Notes: generated from the letters alone by a model not told the origin. Positions 24,109-33,427 are shown, counted from the stretch's first letter. The stretch is DNA of 64,000 nt from an uncultured Clostridia bacterium (GCA_937920235.1 CALGUK010000034.1:186001-250000), one strand, 5' to 3'. Numbers and translations: made by a program.

Positions 24109-24987
24109 TTACTGTGGGGGCATTGAGTTCTGCATCATTGCTGACATCATTCCGCCGCTTTTCTTCTTCGGCGGCTTATATGCCGGGGGATTTGCCATAA
24201 GCTTTCTTGCTTTTTTACCTGCACCTGATGCGAGGTACGCATTTACTGCGATAAGAGTTTCATAAAAATCCTCGTCGGTGATATATTCGCGGCACTTGTC
24301 GAGAAGCTCCTTGTCGTTATTGATTTCACCCAAAATTGTGACTACAACAAGGTCCTGAACATCGTTTGAGCCGTTTTCATAAATATCGCTGAGAATTTTA
24401 AAAAGCTTCTTTAATTGCTGTGAATCGTGTGAACGGATTGTCTGCATAATGTACTTGTTTGCGTGATTCACAAAGAAATCGTCACCGAGGAACTCGTCAT
24501 ATGTCTGAAAGTTTTCCTTATAAGCATCCTTGAGCTCGGGATAGAGCGTTGTGATTCGGCTTGCAAGAGTGTTTGCGTCATAGCTTGCGCCGTTTTTGGC
24601 GGCAGTTTTTGAAATTGTCTGAGGAGCTTTTTTTGCAGCCTGTCTTGCCTTTTTGCCGTAAGATGTGCTGACGGTTTCAATGATTTCGTTTGAGAGAGAT
24701 TTTAAATCTCTGTCCTCAAAGGTTTCAAGGTCAAGAAGATTTGACTCAACCTTGACAAAATCGCCTTCGCCTGCTTTTTCGTTGATATCAAGAAGATTAT
24801 CGTGGCTGAAAAGACGGATTGTAATATCGTCCTTGGTAAAATCAAGATAGGCTTCATTGCCGTTTTCATACACGGGAGCAGCGCCTTTTTCAAGATTTTC
24901 GGGAATAACAACGGTAAACCCCAACTGTTCAAACTTTTCTGAGCAGTTTTTCAAAATAAGTGAAAGTGCGTCATTTCTGTTGAGCAT
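24109..24987 (-). CDS. conserved hypothetical protein
   Basis: 292 residues, soluble, family not recognised. The N-terminal ~90 residues look like a small alpha/beta domain with an acidic character. A Lys/Ala-rich linker follows (KKARQAAKKAPQT), then an alpha-helical region with repeated charged helices (~130-265). The C-terminal tail is low-complexity with Pro, Lys and Met (YKPPKKKSGGMM). Isolated and convergent with glgP. No catalytic motif can be pointed to. Confidence 0.8.
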   Translation of the reverse strand: MLNRNDALSLILKNCSEKFEQLGFTVVIPENLEKGAAPVYENGNEAYLDFTKDDITIRLFSHDNLLDINEKAGEGDFVKVESNLLDLETFEDRDLKSLSNEIIETVSTSYGKKARQAAKKAPQTISKTAAKNGASYDANTLASRITTLYPELKDAYKENFQTYDEFLGDDFFVNHANKYIMQTIRSHDSQQLKKLFKILSDIYENGSNDVQDLVVVTILGEINNDKELLDKCREYITDEDFYETLIAVNAYLASGAGKKARKLMANPPAYKPPKKKSGGMMSAMMQNSMPPQ

Positions 24988-25159
24988 TTTTTATACCTCA
25001 AATCATTTAAAAATATATATCCCATATAATATAACACATTTCTTTTGATTTGTCATTAAAAATTTGTGAATATTATGATTGAAACAGAATTTATATTGTG
25101 ATAAAATAATATGTAATTAAATAAAATGTGGTATTATGACTTTTTACAGGGGGTGCAAT

Positions 25160-26239
25160 ATGAAAAATGCACTTATAATTTTCGGCGGTGTTTCTTCGGA
25201 GCACGATGTTTCCTGCGTTTCGGCAACATCGGTTATCAGAAATATTCCTAAAGATAAATATAACGTAATTATGCTCGGCATAACAAAACAGGGCGAAATG
25301 TTTGTTTTTGACGGCGATTATAACGAGCTTAAAAATGACGGATGGCTCAGTGACAAATCAAAGCTGAAAAAAGCGGTTATTTCAAGTGACCGAGCCGACC
25401 GAGGTATTATCATATTCAACGAAAACGGCTATGAAAAGATAAGAATTGACGTGTGCTTCCCTGTGATGCACGGTAAAAACGGTGAAGACGGCACAATGCA
25501 GGGCCTTTTGACAGTTGCAGGCATTCCCTTTGTTGGTTGCAACACAATGGCGTCTGCCGTTTGCATGGATAAGGCTATGACAAATGCAATTTGCGATGTT
25601 AACGGAATTGCGCAGGCAAAGTGGAAATACATAACAAAATATGATTTTGAACACCGTGGCAGAGAATTTGCTAGAGAATGTGAAGAATATTTAGGTCTTC
25701 CTGTATTCATCAAACCGGCAAATGCAGGTTCATCTGTTGGTGTTGTTAAGGCAAAAACACTTGAGGAAATTCAGCGTGGACTTGACTACGCTTTCAAGTT
25801 TGATTCAAGAGTTGTTGTTGAAGAAGCAATTCTCGGTGCAGAGGTTGAATGTGCCGTTATGGGTAATGACGAGCCGTTTGCCGGCGCAGTTGGTGAAATT
25901 GAACCAAGTAATGAGTTTTACGATTTTGAGGCAAAATATGAATCGGACAGCGGTCTGCATATTCCTGCAAGACTTCCCGAGGAGAAAATCAGAGAAATTC
26001 AGGAGCAGGCTGTCAGAGCATATAAGGCCTGGGGATGCTCCGGACTCGCCAGAGTTGACTTTTTCGTGAGATATTCCGACGGGGCAGTGCTTCTTAATGA
26101 GCCGAATACTCTTCCGGGCTTTACAAATATCAGTATGTACCCGATGCTTATGGATAAAGCGGGAATATCTTATGGCGATTTGATTGATAAGCTTTGTAGC
26201 CTTGCAATTGAAAAATGGGAAAAGGAATTTGCGCAGTGA
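25160..26239 (+). CDS. ddl: D-alanine--D-alanine ligase
   Basis: ATP-grasp ligase that builds the D-Ala-D-Ala end of the peptidoglycan stem peptide. From the ATG at 25160 (MKNALIIFGG, with a GGGGG-type ribosome binding site) it has 359 residues. GGVSSEHDVS, the ATP-grasp KPANAGSSVGV and the C-terminal LLNEPNTLPGFT are intact. The omega-loop reads FYDFEAKY. The tyrosine after the lysine corresponds to E. coli DdlB Tyr216, typical of D-Ala-D-Ala rather than D-Ala-D-lactate ligases, so vancomycin sensitivity at this step is the inference. The stop overlaps the next start (GTGA). Confidence 0.96.
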   Translation: MKNALIIFGGVSSEHDVSCVSATSVIRNIPKDKYNVIMLGITKQGEMFVFDGDYNELKNDGWLSDKSKLKKAVISSDRADRGIIIFNENGYEKIRIDVCFPVMHGKNGEDGTMQGLLTVAGIPFVGCNTMASAVCMDKAMTNAICDVNGIAQAKWKYITKYDFEHRGREFARECEEYLGLPVFIKPANAGSSVGVVKAKTLEEIQRGLDYAFKFDSRVVVEEAILGAEVECAVMGNDEPFAGAVGEIEPSNEFYDFEAKYESDSGLHIPARLPEEKIREIQEQAVRAYKAWGCSGLARVDFFVRYSDGAVLLNEPNTLPGFTNISMYPMLMDKAGISYGDLIDKLCSLAIEKWEKEFAQ

Positions 26240-26655
26240 AAAGAGAAGCAATTATAAGAATTTTCAGTAAGCAAAAAACCGACAACGATGAGAATAAGGG
26301 CGAGATGACGGTTGTCGGTACAATTTCACATGATAACGAAAATACAGTAATAAAATATGTGGAAAATAATGAGGAAACAGGTCCGGAGGAGACAGAAATA
26401 ACGGTTTTTCCGAACAATTCCGTCAGCATTGTCAGACACGGACAGTTCAGCTCAGAAATGACGGTGGAAGAAAATGTCCGTCACATTACTTTTTACAGAA
26501 CACCTTACGGAGAGCTGACAATGGGGATTTACGGAAATCATGTCAAGTGGTCCGAGGACGGTGAGGGCGGAATTCTCAAAATGAGATATGCACTCGACTT
26601 TAACAACGGATTCGTTTCGGAGAACACAATGATTATATTTATCGATGAAAAGTAA
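26236..26655 (+). CDS. DUF1934 (YwiB-like) beta-barrel protein
   Basis: 139 residues from a GTG at 26236 that overlaps the ddl stop by four bases (GTGA), with AAGGA upstream. Reading from the ATG at 26215 is possible but would overlap ddl further. The sequence is mostly beta strands with the pattern VSIVRHGQFSSEMTVEEN and ITFYRTPYGELTMGIYG, resembling the lipocalin-like YwiB family. YwiB-type genes commonly sit directly before argS, as here (12 bases). The cellular role is unknown. Translational coupling to ddl is likely. Confidence 0.82.
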   Translation: MKREAIIRIFSKQKTDNDENKGEMTVVGTISHDNENTVIKYVENNEETGPEETEITVFPNNSVSIVRHGQFSSEMTVEENVRHITFYRTPYGELTMGIYGNHVKWSEDGEGGILKMRYALDFNNGFVSENTMIIFIDEK

Positions 26656-26667
26656 GGAGAAAGAGGA

Positions 26668-28413
26668 ATGTCAAAATTAGTAAAAAAGGCAACGGATGAG
26701 TTGCATTCACTCATACTTGATGCGCTGGGTACGGCTGTGGCTGAAGGTGAGCTTGCCGCAGAGCCTATTCCTTCATTTAACATTGAAGTTCCGGCAAACC
26801 GTGACAACGGCGACTACTCTTCAAACATCGCTTTTATATGTGCAAAGGTTTTTCGCTGTGCACCGAGAAAAATTGCCGATCTGGTTGCAAAACACATTCG
26901 GTTGGACGAAACATATTTTGATTCCTGCACCGTGGCAGGTGCCGGTTTTGTAAACTTTACGCTTTCAAAGGATTTTTATGCCGATATTCTGCTTGATGTC
27001 AAGGCACTCGGCAAGGATTACGGCAGAAGTAATTACGGTGAGGGCAAAAGGATTAATGTGGAGTTTGTTTCTGCCAACCCGACAGGACCTATGCATATGG
27101 GTAATGCCAGGGGTGGTGCATTGGGAGACTGTCTTGCATCAGTTCTTGATATGGCGGGCTACGAGGTAGAACGTGAATTCTATATCAACGATGCAGGTAA
27201 TCAGATTGAAAAGTTCGGTCTTTCTCTGGATATCCGTTATCAGCAGATTTTTAAGGGTGAGGAAGCTGTGGAGCTTCCCGAGGACAGTTATCACGGGGAG
27301 GATATAAAAGAGAGAGCACAGCAGTTTGCCGATGTTTACGGCGATTCGTATATGGATGAGGAAGAAAGCGAGAGAAGAAAAGCTCTTGTTGATTTTGCTC
27401 TTCCGAAAAATATTGATAATATGAAAGCAAATATGGCGAAATACCGTATTGAATATGACACCTGGTTCAAGGAGAGTCAGCTTCACGACAGCGGTGCAGT
27501 TAAAGAAGTTATCGATTATCTCACAAATAAAGGCTTGACTTACGAAAAAGACGGCGCAGTTTGGTACAACAATATCAAAGTGCAGACAGAAATGCTCACT
27601 CGTCAGGGCAAAACACAGGAAGAAATTGATAAACTTGAACTTAAAGACGATGTTCTTATTCGTCAGAACGGAAACCCCACATATTTTGCGGCTGATATCG
27701 CTTATCACAAAAACAAGCTTGTAACTCGCGGATTTGACAAAGCAATTGATGTCTGGGGTGCTGACCATCATGGTCACGTTGCACGTATGAAAGGTGTTCT
27801 TGAGGCTCTTGATCTCGACTCTGACCGTCTTGACGTTATTCTTATGCAGCTTGTTCGTCTGACAAGGGACGGCGAGGTTGTAAGAATGAGCAAGAGAACG
27901 GGTAAAGCGATTACCCTTGTCGATTTGCTTGAGGATATCCCTGTTGATGCTGTCCGCTTCCTGTTCAATATGCGTGAACCGGGCTCACAGATGGATTTTG
28001 ACCTTGATTTAGCGGTTGAGCAGTCATCTCAGAACCCTGTTTACTATTGTCAGTATGCAAATGCCCGAATTCACAGTATTCTCCGTAAGGTTGAAGCTGA
28101 CGGTGTTGCGGTACGCGACTGCTCAAAAGAGGAGCTTAAGCTCCTTACAGAGCCTGAGGAGATTGAGCTTATCAGACATCTTGCATCTCTTACCGATGAA
28201 ATTGTCAATTCGGCAAAGAATTATGACCCGGCAAAAATCACACGCTATTGTATTGACCTTGCAACGCTTTTCCATAAGTTCTACAATGCCTGCCGTGTGG
28301 CTGTGGATGACGAAGCTCTTATGCAGGCACGACTTTTCCTCTGTACCTGCGTTATGAATGTCATAACAAATATTCTTGAAATGTTCAGCATTTCAACTCC
28401 GGATTCAATGTAA
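26668..28413 (+). CDS. argS: arginyl-tRNA synthetase
   Basis: Class I synthetase, 581 residues, charging tRNA-Arg. The HIGH-like motif is PTGPMHMGNARGG, and the KMSKS-like motif is RMSKRTGKAITL. The N-terminal Add1 domain and C-terminal DALR helical domain (VYYCQYANARIHSI onward) are both present. It ends a three-gene run with ddl and DUF1934 and is followed about 50 bases later by a strong terminator. Confidence 0.97.
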   Translation: MSKLVKKATDELHSLILDALGTAVAEGELAAEPIPSFNIEVPANRDNGDYSSNIAFICAKVFRCAPRKIADLVAKHIRLDETYFDSCTVAGAGFVNFTLSKDFYADILLDVKALGKDYGRSNYGEGKRINVEFVSANPTGPMHMGNARGGALGDCLASVLDMAGYEVEREFYINDAGNQIEKFGLSLDIRYQQIFKGEEAVELPEDSYHGEDIKERAQQFADVYGDSYMDEEESERRKALVDFALPKNIDNMKANMAKYRIEYDTWFKESQLHDSGAVKEVIDYLTNKGLTYEKDGAVWYNNIKVQTEMLTRQGKTQEEIDKLELKDDVLIRQNGNPTYFAADIAYHKNKLVTRGFDKAIDVWGADHHGHVARMKGVLEALDLDSDRLDVILMQLVRLTRDGEVVRMSKRTGKAITLVDLLEDIPVDAVRFLFNMREPGSQMDFDLDLAVEQSSQNPVYYCQYANARIHSILRKVEADGVAVRDCSKEELKLLTEPEEIELIRHLASLTDEIVNSAKNYDPAKITRYCIDLATLFHKFYNACRVAVDDEALMQARLFLCTCVMNVITNILEMFSISTPDSM

Positions 28414-28465
28414 TAGCTACAAGCTGAATTTATGTAACCCCGCTTTTTGCTGCAGGGTAAAAAAT

Positions 28466-28498
28466 AAGGAGATACGGAAAATCCGTATCTCCTTTTTA
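28466..28498. terminator. bidirectional terminator
   Basis: AAGGAGATACGGA (28466-28478) pairs with 28482-28494, a perfect 13-bp stem with a 3-nt loop and T-runs outward, between convergent argS and the acyl-AMP ligase gene. Confidence 0.9.
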
Positions 28499-28510
28499 GG
28501 TTGTCTGTTT

Positions 28511-30154
28511 TCAGTTTGTATGATACTTTCTTGCGATTTTCATTGTAGTGGTTTTCGGGAATTCTTCATCACGGATAAGAATTTTACCTACACGCTTGAA
28601 CATCGGCATCATTGCGTTTGTTTTCTTGACATCGGCATCAAGAGTTTCTCTGCAGCCGGGATAGTCCTCTTCATTAAGGAAAAATTCGCCCGTAATCTTG
28701 TCGTCCTCCTGATACACAAGAACCTCCTTGACATAGGGGATTGTATTCATAAGCTTTTCTTCGACCTCTTCAGGAGAGACGTTCTTGCCGTTTGAAAGAA
28801 TAATAAGATTTTTCTTTCTGCCTACCATAAATAGGAAGCCGTCCTCGTCAATTCTGCCGAAGTCACCGGTCTTGAACCAATCACCGTCAAAAGCGGCTGC
28901 GGTAGCTTCGGGGTCGTTATAATATCCGACCATAACGTTTGAGCCTCTTACGTAAATTTCGCCGACTCCGTTTTCGTCGGGGTCAACAATCTTGATTTCG
29001 TTGCAGTCAAGAGGTGTACCGACACTTCCGAACTTAAATTTTCTCGGATGGTTACAGGTGATAACGGGTGAGCACTCGGTGAGTCCGTAGCCGTTGAAAA
29101 CATCAATGCCGAGGTCATAAAGACCTTTTTCGTATTTCGGGTCAAGATACGCACCGCCGCAGATAATCATATCGAGATTTCCGCCCAGATTATCGTGAAC
29201 CATTTTAAAAATTTTACGGCGTTTGTCAATACCGAGCTTCATAAGGAAATTGCTGATTTTAAGACCTTTTTTGAGCAATTCCTCCTTACCCATTTTGCGT
29301 GCGGTTTTCCAAATTCTGTCATAAACGGTTTCAACAACAAGCGGAACACCTGTAAAGTTGTAGGGCTGGAATTTTTTGATGTCTCTTTGAATATCCTTAA
29401 GGCTGTCGCAAAGATAACCCCATTCGGAAACAATGTATGTAGCGTAGAGACCGCTTACCCAGGAGAGTGTGTGGTGCAGGGGAAGGAAAGCAATGGCGTG
29501 GCGACCGGTAAGAACTCTGAGAGAAGCTGAGCAGTTGCTTGCAACATTTTTGTGTGTAAGCATGACGCCTTTGCTCTTGCCGGTGGTACCTGAAGTAAAG
29601 ACGATGGCGGCAAGGTCATCGGGCTTGATTTCAACTTTGTCGAAATAGTCGTTGCCTTCTTCAATCATCTTTTCGCCCTGTGCATAGTATGCGTCAAATT
29701 CGTCCATAATGAAGTATTCCATTTCGGGAACAGCAGGATTTTCTTTGATCTGCTCGACGAATTTTGTGAATTTCTTTGAATAAACTACCGCATCACAATC
29801 GCAACGGATAATCTGATCCTCAATGTCTTCGTAAGAAAGCTTTGCATCCATAGGTACACAGATGTTGCCTCCGACTATAATTGCATAGTATGCAAAGCCC
29901 CAATCAATGTTGTTTTCAGAAACAATGGCAATTTTTTTGCCGTCCTTGAGACCCTTGCTGTAAAAATAAGTGCTGAGGGTTCTGATTCTGTAAAATGTCT
30001 GGTTATAATTTGTTTCCTGGAGCTGCTTGTTTCTGTCAAGGAACATAAACTGCTTGTTGTTTCCGCCACGGGCAGTTCCTTCAAAAACAATTTCCCTTAT
30101 AGTCTGATACTCGGGAATTTCAACTTTAGCTGCGTTTTTGTGATTCTTGTTCAT
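28511..30154 (-). CDS. second acyl-AMP ligase / long-chain acyl-CoA synthetase
   Basis: 547-residue ANL enzyme, clearly paralogous to the ligase at 8987. They share FTSGTT-x-x-x-KGVML, FNGYGLTECSPVIT, FKTGDFG, NLIILSNGKNVSPEE and FPKTTTMKIA. All catalytic motifs are intact. It lacks an adjacent ACP, so conventional CoA activation of a fatty acid is the simplest role. Its leader holds a GC-rich hairpin (30181-30198). The divergent FAD enzyme at 30365 is its only neighbour with a possible link to lipid chemistry. Confidence 0.85.
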   Translation of the reverse strand: MNKNHKNAAKVEIPEYQTIREIVFEGTARGGNNKQFMFLDRNKQLQETNYNQTFYRIRTLSTYFYSKGLKDGKKIAIVSENNIDWGFAYYAIIVGGNICVPMDAKLSYEDIEDQIIRCDCDAVVYSKKFTKFVEQIKENPAVPEMEYFIMDEFDAYYAQGEKMIEEGNDYFDKVEIKPDDLAAIVFTSGTTGKSKGVMLTHKNVASNCSASLRVLTGRHAIAFLPLHHTLSWVSGLYATYIVSEWGYLCDSLKDIQRDIKKFQPYNFTGVPLVVETVYDRIWKTARKMGKEELLKKGLKISNFLMKLGIDKRRKIFKMVHDNLGGNLDMIICGGAYLDPKYEKGLYDLGIDVFNGYGLTECSPVITCNHPRKFKFGSVGTPLDCNEIKIVDPDENGVGEIYVRGSNVMVGYYNDPEATAAAFDGDWFKTGDFGRIDEDGFLFMVGRKKNLIILSNGKNVSPEEVEEKLMNTIPYVKEVLVYQEDDKITGEFFLNEEDYPGCRETLDADVKKTNAMMPMFKRVGKILIRDEEFPKTTTMKIARKYHTN

Positions 30155-30295
30155 ACTTTTTGTTTCCTTCTCTAAATTAAGCGGGAAACAGTTCCCGCAC
30201 TTTTATAAATAAAATAAATACCCCGCAAAATAAAAAGTTCATAAAGAACATTATTACCCATTATTATATTCCATTACATTATAACATTTTGTATA

Positions 30296-30324
30296 TTGAT
30301 AATGCAAGAGGTTTATGATATAAT
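30296..30324 (+). promoter_or_regulatory. extended -10 promoter for FAD oxidoreductase
   Basis: TTGATA (30296-30301), 17 bp, TATAAT (30319-30324) preceded by TGA, giving an extended -10 about 40 bases before the start. Confidence 0.7.
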
Positions 30325-30364
30325 TTTTAAGGAAATATTATGAAAATATGAAAAGGGGATTGTT

Positions 30365-31693
30365 ATGGAAAGAAAAATTATTGTAGCTGGCGGCGGACAC
30401 GGCGGTATTGCCGCTGCGATGCTTCTTGCAAAAAGAGGGTTTGACGTTACGGTTTATGAGCGAAATGCCAAAGACAAAATGGGATATGACTGGACAGATA
30501 TTTTTGATAAAAAAGGCTGGACTGCTGTCGGAATTCCCATTCCGGATAAGAGCAAGTATAATCTGAAGCAGGATATGACCTTTTACGGCCCTGCTATGGA
30601 GACTGCTCTTGTGCAGAATACCGAAGAGGATAAAAAGGAAATCCAGATGGAGCGTAAAGACATCTATGCTCATCTTATCGAATACGCAGAAAAGGCAGGA
30701 GTAAAATTCTCATACGAGCAGAATATTGAGTCTCCCGTTTTTTTCGGAAACAGAGTTGTCGGAATTAAAACGGATAAGGGCGAATATCTTGCCGACCTTG
30801 TAATTGATGCCTGCGGACTTAACTCTCCCGTCAGACGTGCCATGCCGACTTCAACGGGTATTCAGAATAACCCTGCGGAATATGAGCAGTTCTATGTTTA
30901 CAGAGCATTTTTCAACAAGACCTGTGAGGTTGAAGAAAACGAAAAGTTCAAGGTGATTCTGCTGCCGAACAATGAGCTCGGAATTTCCTGGATTGCAACC
31001 GAGGAAGAGCATACCGATGTACTTATCGGTCGTTTTCATAAATTTGACCGTGATTATGCTATGGAACAGATAGATAAAATGAGAGAGTTAAATCCGAGTA
31101 TCGGAACAGAAATTGTCCGCGGTGATGCTTTTGCAAACATTCCCGTGCGACAGCCTCTCGGAGTTCTCGTGGCAGACGGTTATGCCGCTATCGGTGATGC
31201 AGGCTTTATGACCGTTCCCGTTATCGGTTCGGGTATTGCCAACTCGCTCAAGGCCGCAAAAATTCTTGCCGATGCAATTTCTAACGATTGCAGCGGCTCA
31301 TACAGTGCTGAGACGCTTTGGACATATCAGAAGAATTTCTACAAGGAAATCGGTGCGGCTTTAGCTCCGCTCGCCTGCATTAAGCTGTTGCTTACAAGAC
31401 TCAGGGGTCCGGAACTTGATTATATCTTCGCAAAAGGTATTCTCAATGCTGAGGATATGACGATTGATGCTGACTCAACAAGTCTCGGAGCAATGCTCGG
31501 CGGAATGAGTATGGACGACATCAAGATTAAGCTTAACGGACTTATCAATAACAAGGCGGTTCTCGGCAAGGTCGTTAAAATGGGCTTGCAATTGGTAAAG
31601 GCTACGGCAGTAACAGCTGCAATGCCGACTGCATATAACCGTAAAACCGTTCTGAGATGGGTGCAGGAATATAACGACTGCTTTAAGAGATAA
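30365..31693 (+). CDS. FAD-dependent oxidoreductase (geranylgeranyl-reductase/monooxygenase-like)
   Basis: 442 residues. The N-terminal dinucleotide motif VAGGGHGGIAAAMLLAKRG ends in YERN, typical of the GR2 flavoprotein fold. DACGLNSPVRRA and the second FAD motif AAIGDAGFMTVPVIGSGI follow, as in aromatic hydroxylases and geranylgeranyl reductases. The C-terminal ~110 residues are helical and less conserved. The substrate cannot be assigned. It is divergent from an acyl-AMP ligase, which may hint at lipid modification, but the intergenic region gives each its own signals. Confidence 0.8.
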   Translation: MERKIIVAGGGHGGIAAAMLLAKRGFDVTVYERNAKDKMGYDWTDIFDKKGWTAVGIPIPDKSKYNLKQDMTFYGPAMETALVQNTEEDKKEIQMERKDIYAHLIEYAEKAGVKFSYEQNIESPVFFGNRVVGIKTDKGEYLADLVIDACGLNSPVRRAMPTSTGIQNNPAEYEQFYVYRAFFNKTCEVEENEKFKVILLPNNELGISWIATEEEHTDVLIGRFHKFDRDYAMEQIDKMRELNPSIGTEIVRGDAFANIPVRQPLGVLVADGYAAIGDAGFMTVPVIGSGIANSLKAAKILADAISNDCSGSYSAETLWTYQKNFYKEIGAALAPLACIKLLLTRLRGPELDYIFAKGILNAEDMTIDADSTSLGAMLGGMSMDDIKIKLNGLINNKAVLGKVVKMGLQLVKATAVTAAMPTAYNRKTVLRWVQEYNDCFKR

Positions 31694-31700
31694 AATAACA

Positions 31701-31736
31701 GTTCCCCCTTTTCGTTAAGAAGAGGGGGAACACTTG
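31701..31736. terminator. hairpin between convergent genes
   Basis: GTTCCCCCT (31701-31709) pairs with 31723-31731. The U-tract is weak on the plus strand, somewhat T-rich on the minus strand. Confidence 0.6.
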
Positions 31737-31765
31737 TATCAGCTTCTCCTCAGGGTGAAGCATTT

Positions 31766-32737
31766 TTATTTCCATTCGGGTAATTCGTCAAGCGTAATAA
31801 CGTAATCGTCGTTATAAATCGCATTAAGATCTTCGGGATTGTTGCGGTCAATCATATATTCGGTGTGCCAGGCAAGAAACCATACCCAGTCGGCTTTGGA
31901 GGATTTCAGCTCGTCAACGGTTGGGATTTTTCCGCATTCGTGAAAACAAATCGGCTTTCTTTTGCCGACGATCCGCTTTACTTTTCTGTAAAGCTTTTTG
32001 TTAGCACCGTCAATGTAGGAATCTGCACCTGCGATGTCTGTGTATTCGTCACCGGGATACCATTTGCGGTAATTTTTGCCTCTTTCCGATAAACCGCAGA
32101 CCCAGATGAGATTGTCAAGCTCCCAATAGTCCGTATATCTTTCGTACATAAGCTTCCACAGCTTCTTGAAGTTCTTATTTCCGCCTTTGCCCCACCAGAA
32201 CCATTGACCGTCTGCCTCATGGAACGGTCGCCAGAGGACAGGGATACCCTTTTCCTTAAGCTCGAGCAGTGCTTTTGCACCCTTGTCCATTCCTGCAACA
32301 AGTTTTTCGTATTCGGGAGTGCCTTCTGTAACCGCCTTGTCCCAATCGGCAATTTCGGTATTCATACTTTCTGCCCAACTGCCGCTGAAATCACTTCCGC
32401 AATGCCAACATATCGACACAATACCGCCTTTTTCGTGCCATTCAATAGCACGACGGTTAACACCTTCAAAATCGTCATTCATATAGTCAAGACCGCGGAT
32501 TGCAGGTAATTTTCCCGTTTTTTCAAGGATATAATCAAATTCGTATTGTTCACCGTCAATCCAGGTTGACTCCTGCTGACCCGAAATTATGTATTCGCCA
32601 TACACATCACAGATGTATGAATACAGCTCCACAGCTTCTGCGCTCGCATCAGAGTTAGAAAGTACATTCCGCTCACCCGTCGTAATCCCTAAAAGCGACA
32701 GCAAAGCACATATTATTGAGATAATCCTTTTGAACAT
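31766..32737 (-). CDS. secreted glycoside hydrolase family 26 (beta-mannanase-like)
   Basis: 323 residues with a signal peptide over the first ~25. Retaining GH26 signatures are visible: the acid/base E174 in WRPFHEADGQWFWWG and the nucleophile E267 in CFHECGKIP, with the IRGLDYMNDD and SICWHCGSDFSG segments between. The family cleaves beta-1,4-mannans and relatives. No carbohydrate-binding module, dockerin or sortase motif is present, so it is probably secreted free or held by an uncleaved signal. It lies 41 bases downstream of an XRE regulator on the same strand and may be cotranscribed with it. Confidence 0.92.
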   Translation of the reverse strand: MFKRIISIICALLSLLGITTGERNVLSNSDASAEAVELYSYICDVYGEYIISGQQESTWIDGEQYEFDYILEKTGKLPAIRGLDYMNDDFEGVNRRAIEWHEKGGIVSICWHCGSDFSGSWAESMNTEIADWDKAVTEGTPEYEKLVAGMDKGAKALLELKEKGIPVLWRPFHEADGQWFWWGKGGNKNFKKLWKLMYERYTDYWELDNLIWVCGLSERGKNYRKWYPGDEYTDIAGADSYIDGANKKLYRKVKRIVGKRKPICFHECGKIPTVDELKSSKADWVWFLAWHTEYMIDRNNPEDLNAIYNDDYVITLDELPEWK

Positions 32738-32777
32738 GAATTACACCGATCCTTAAATTGTATGTTGTCTTCAGCTG

Positions 32778-33005
32778 TTATACTTTGAAAATTTCATCAA
32801 AGGATACATCTAATATTTTCTTTATAAGAATAATTTCATCGGGGTATAAATGCCTTTGCCCGACTTCGATTTTGGCAATAGCACTTCTCGTTATGTCACA
32901 GCCTTCCAATTGCATCTTGGTCGCCAATTCGTCCTGTGTAAAGTGTTTATTTTCTCTGAGCCGTCTTATATTTTTTCCGACGATTTTTTCAATAATTTGA
33001 TTCAT
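32778..33005 (-). CDS. small XRE-family transcriptional regulator
   Basis: 75 residues, essentially one helix-turn-helix domain. The HTH runs FTQDELATKMQLEGCDITRSAIAKIEVGQRH, a classic Cro/CI type with no ligand domain. GGAG lies about 12 bases upstream of the start. It is divergent from a small membrane-protein gene that has a consensus promoter and a palindrome over its start point, so repression of that gene is the natural inference. The GH26 gene follows downstream. Confidence 0.9.
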   Translation of the reverse strand: MNQIIEKIVGKNIRRLRENKHFTQDELATKMQLEGCDITRSAIAKIEVGQRHLYPDEIILIKKILDVSFDEIFKV

Positions 33006-33038
33006 ATCAAAGCGTTGCTCCTATATAAGAACATTTTC

Positions 33039-33092
33039 TTGACATTATTGTATCCGAATGATATAATTTGTTTGCACTTATATAGGTGCAAA
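33039..33092 (+). promoter_or_regulatory. consensus promoter with operator palindrome
   Basis: TTGACA (33039-33044), 17 bp, TGATATAAT with extended -10 (TATAAT 33062-33067). TTTGCAC (33071-33077) and GTGCAAA (33086-33092) form a perfect inverted repeat with an 8-bp spacer covering the likely start point. It is a probable binding site for the divergently encoded XRE protein. Confidence 0.75.
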
Positions 33093-33120
33093 AGCTTATA
33101 TTAGTCATAAGGAGACGAAC

Positions 33121-33369
33121 ATGAAAAACAGAAAGAAAATCGGACAAATTACAACGCTTGGGGGAGTAATTCTCGGAATATACTGCCTGATAACTATTGA
33201 TAATGATATGGAATATAAGGGCTTGTTCTCCGGAAGACCCACTTATACCTATCAGCCTCCGTATACAGACCACGAAGCTAATATGATAATGTTGTGTATT
33301 GTAGCTGCGATTGCAGTGTGTGTCGGATTGTATTTTTGGTTTGCCAAAAAAGAAGAAAGCGACTCTTGA
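33121..33369 (+). CDS. small two-helix membrane protein
   Basis: 82 residues, unknown family. Two hydrophobic helices (ITTLGGVILGIYCLITI and MIMLCIVAAIAVCVGLYFWF) flank a ~30-residue Tyr/Pro-rich loop (PTYTYQPPYTDHE), with a basic start and an acidic end. AAGGAGA precedes the ATG. It is driven by a near-perfect promoter with an operator, so expression should be strong when derepressed. It pairs with the divergent XRE gene, an arrangement shared with small stress, toxin or immunity-type membrane proteins. No function can be given. Confidence 0.75.
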   Translation: MKNRKKIGQITTLGGVILGIYCLITIDNDMEYKGLFSGRPTYTYQPPYTDHEANMIMLCIVAAIAVCVGLYFWFAKKEESDS

Positions 33370-33427
33370 CTCCGGAAACTTGAGAATAACTGTTACGCAT
33401 AGGCGTTAGAAAGATTAAAAAGTACAA

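Noticed and set aside
25160..26239. Vancomycin-resistance type D-Ala-D-Lac ligase
   Set aside because: The tyrosine matching DdlB Tyr216 is kept (F-Y-D-F-E-A-K-Y) and no vanH or vanX neighbour exists.
33121..33369. Calling the XRE/membrane-protein pair a toxin-antitoxin system
   Set aside because: Layout and operator fit a regulated small membrane protein, but nothing in the sequence identifies it as a toxin.
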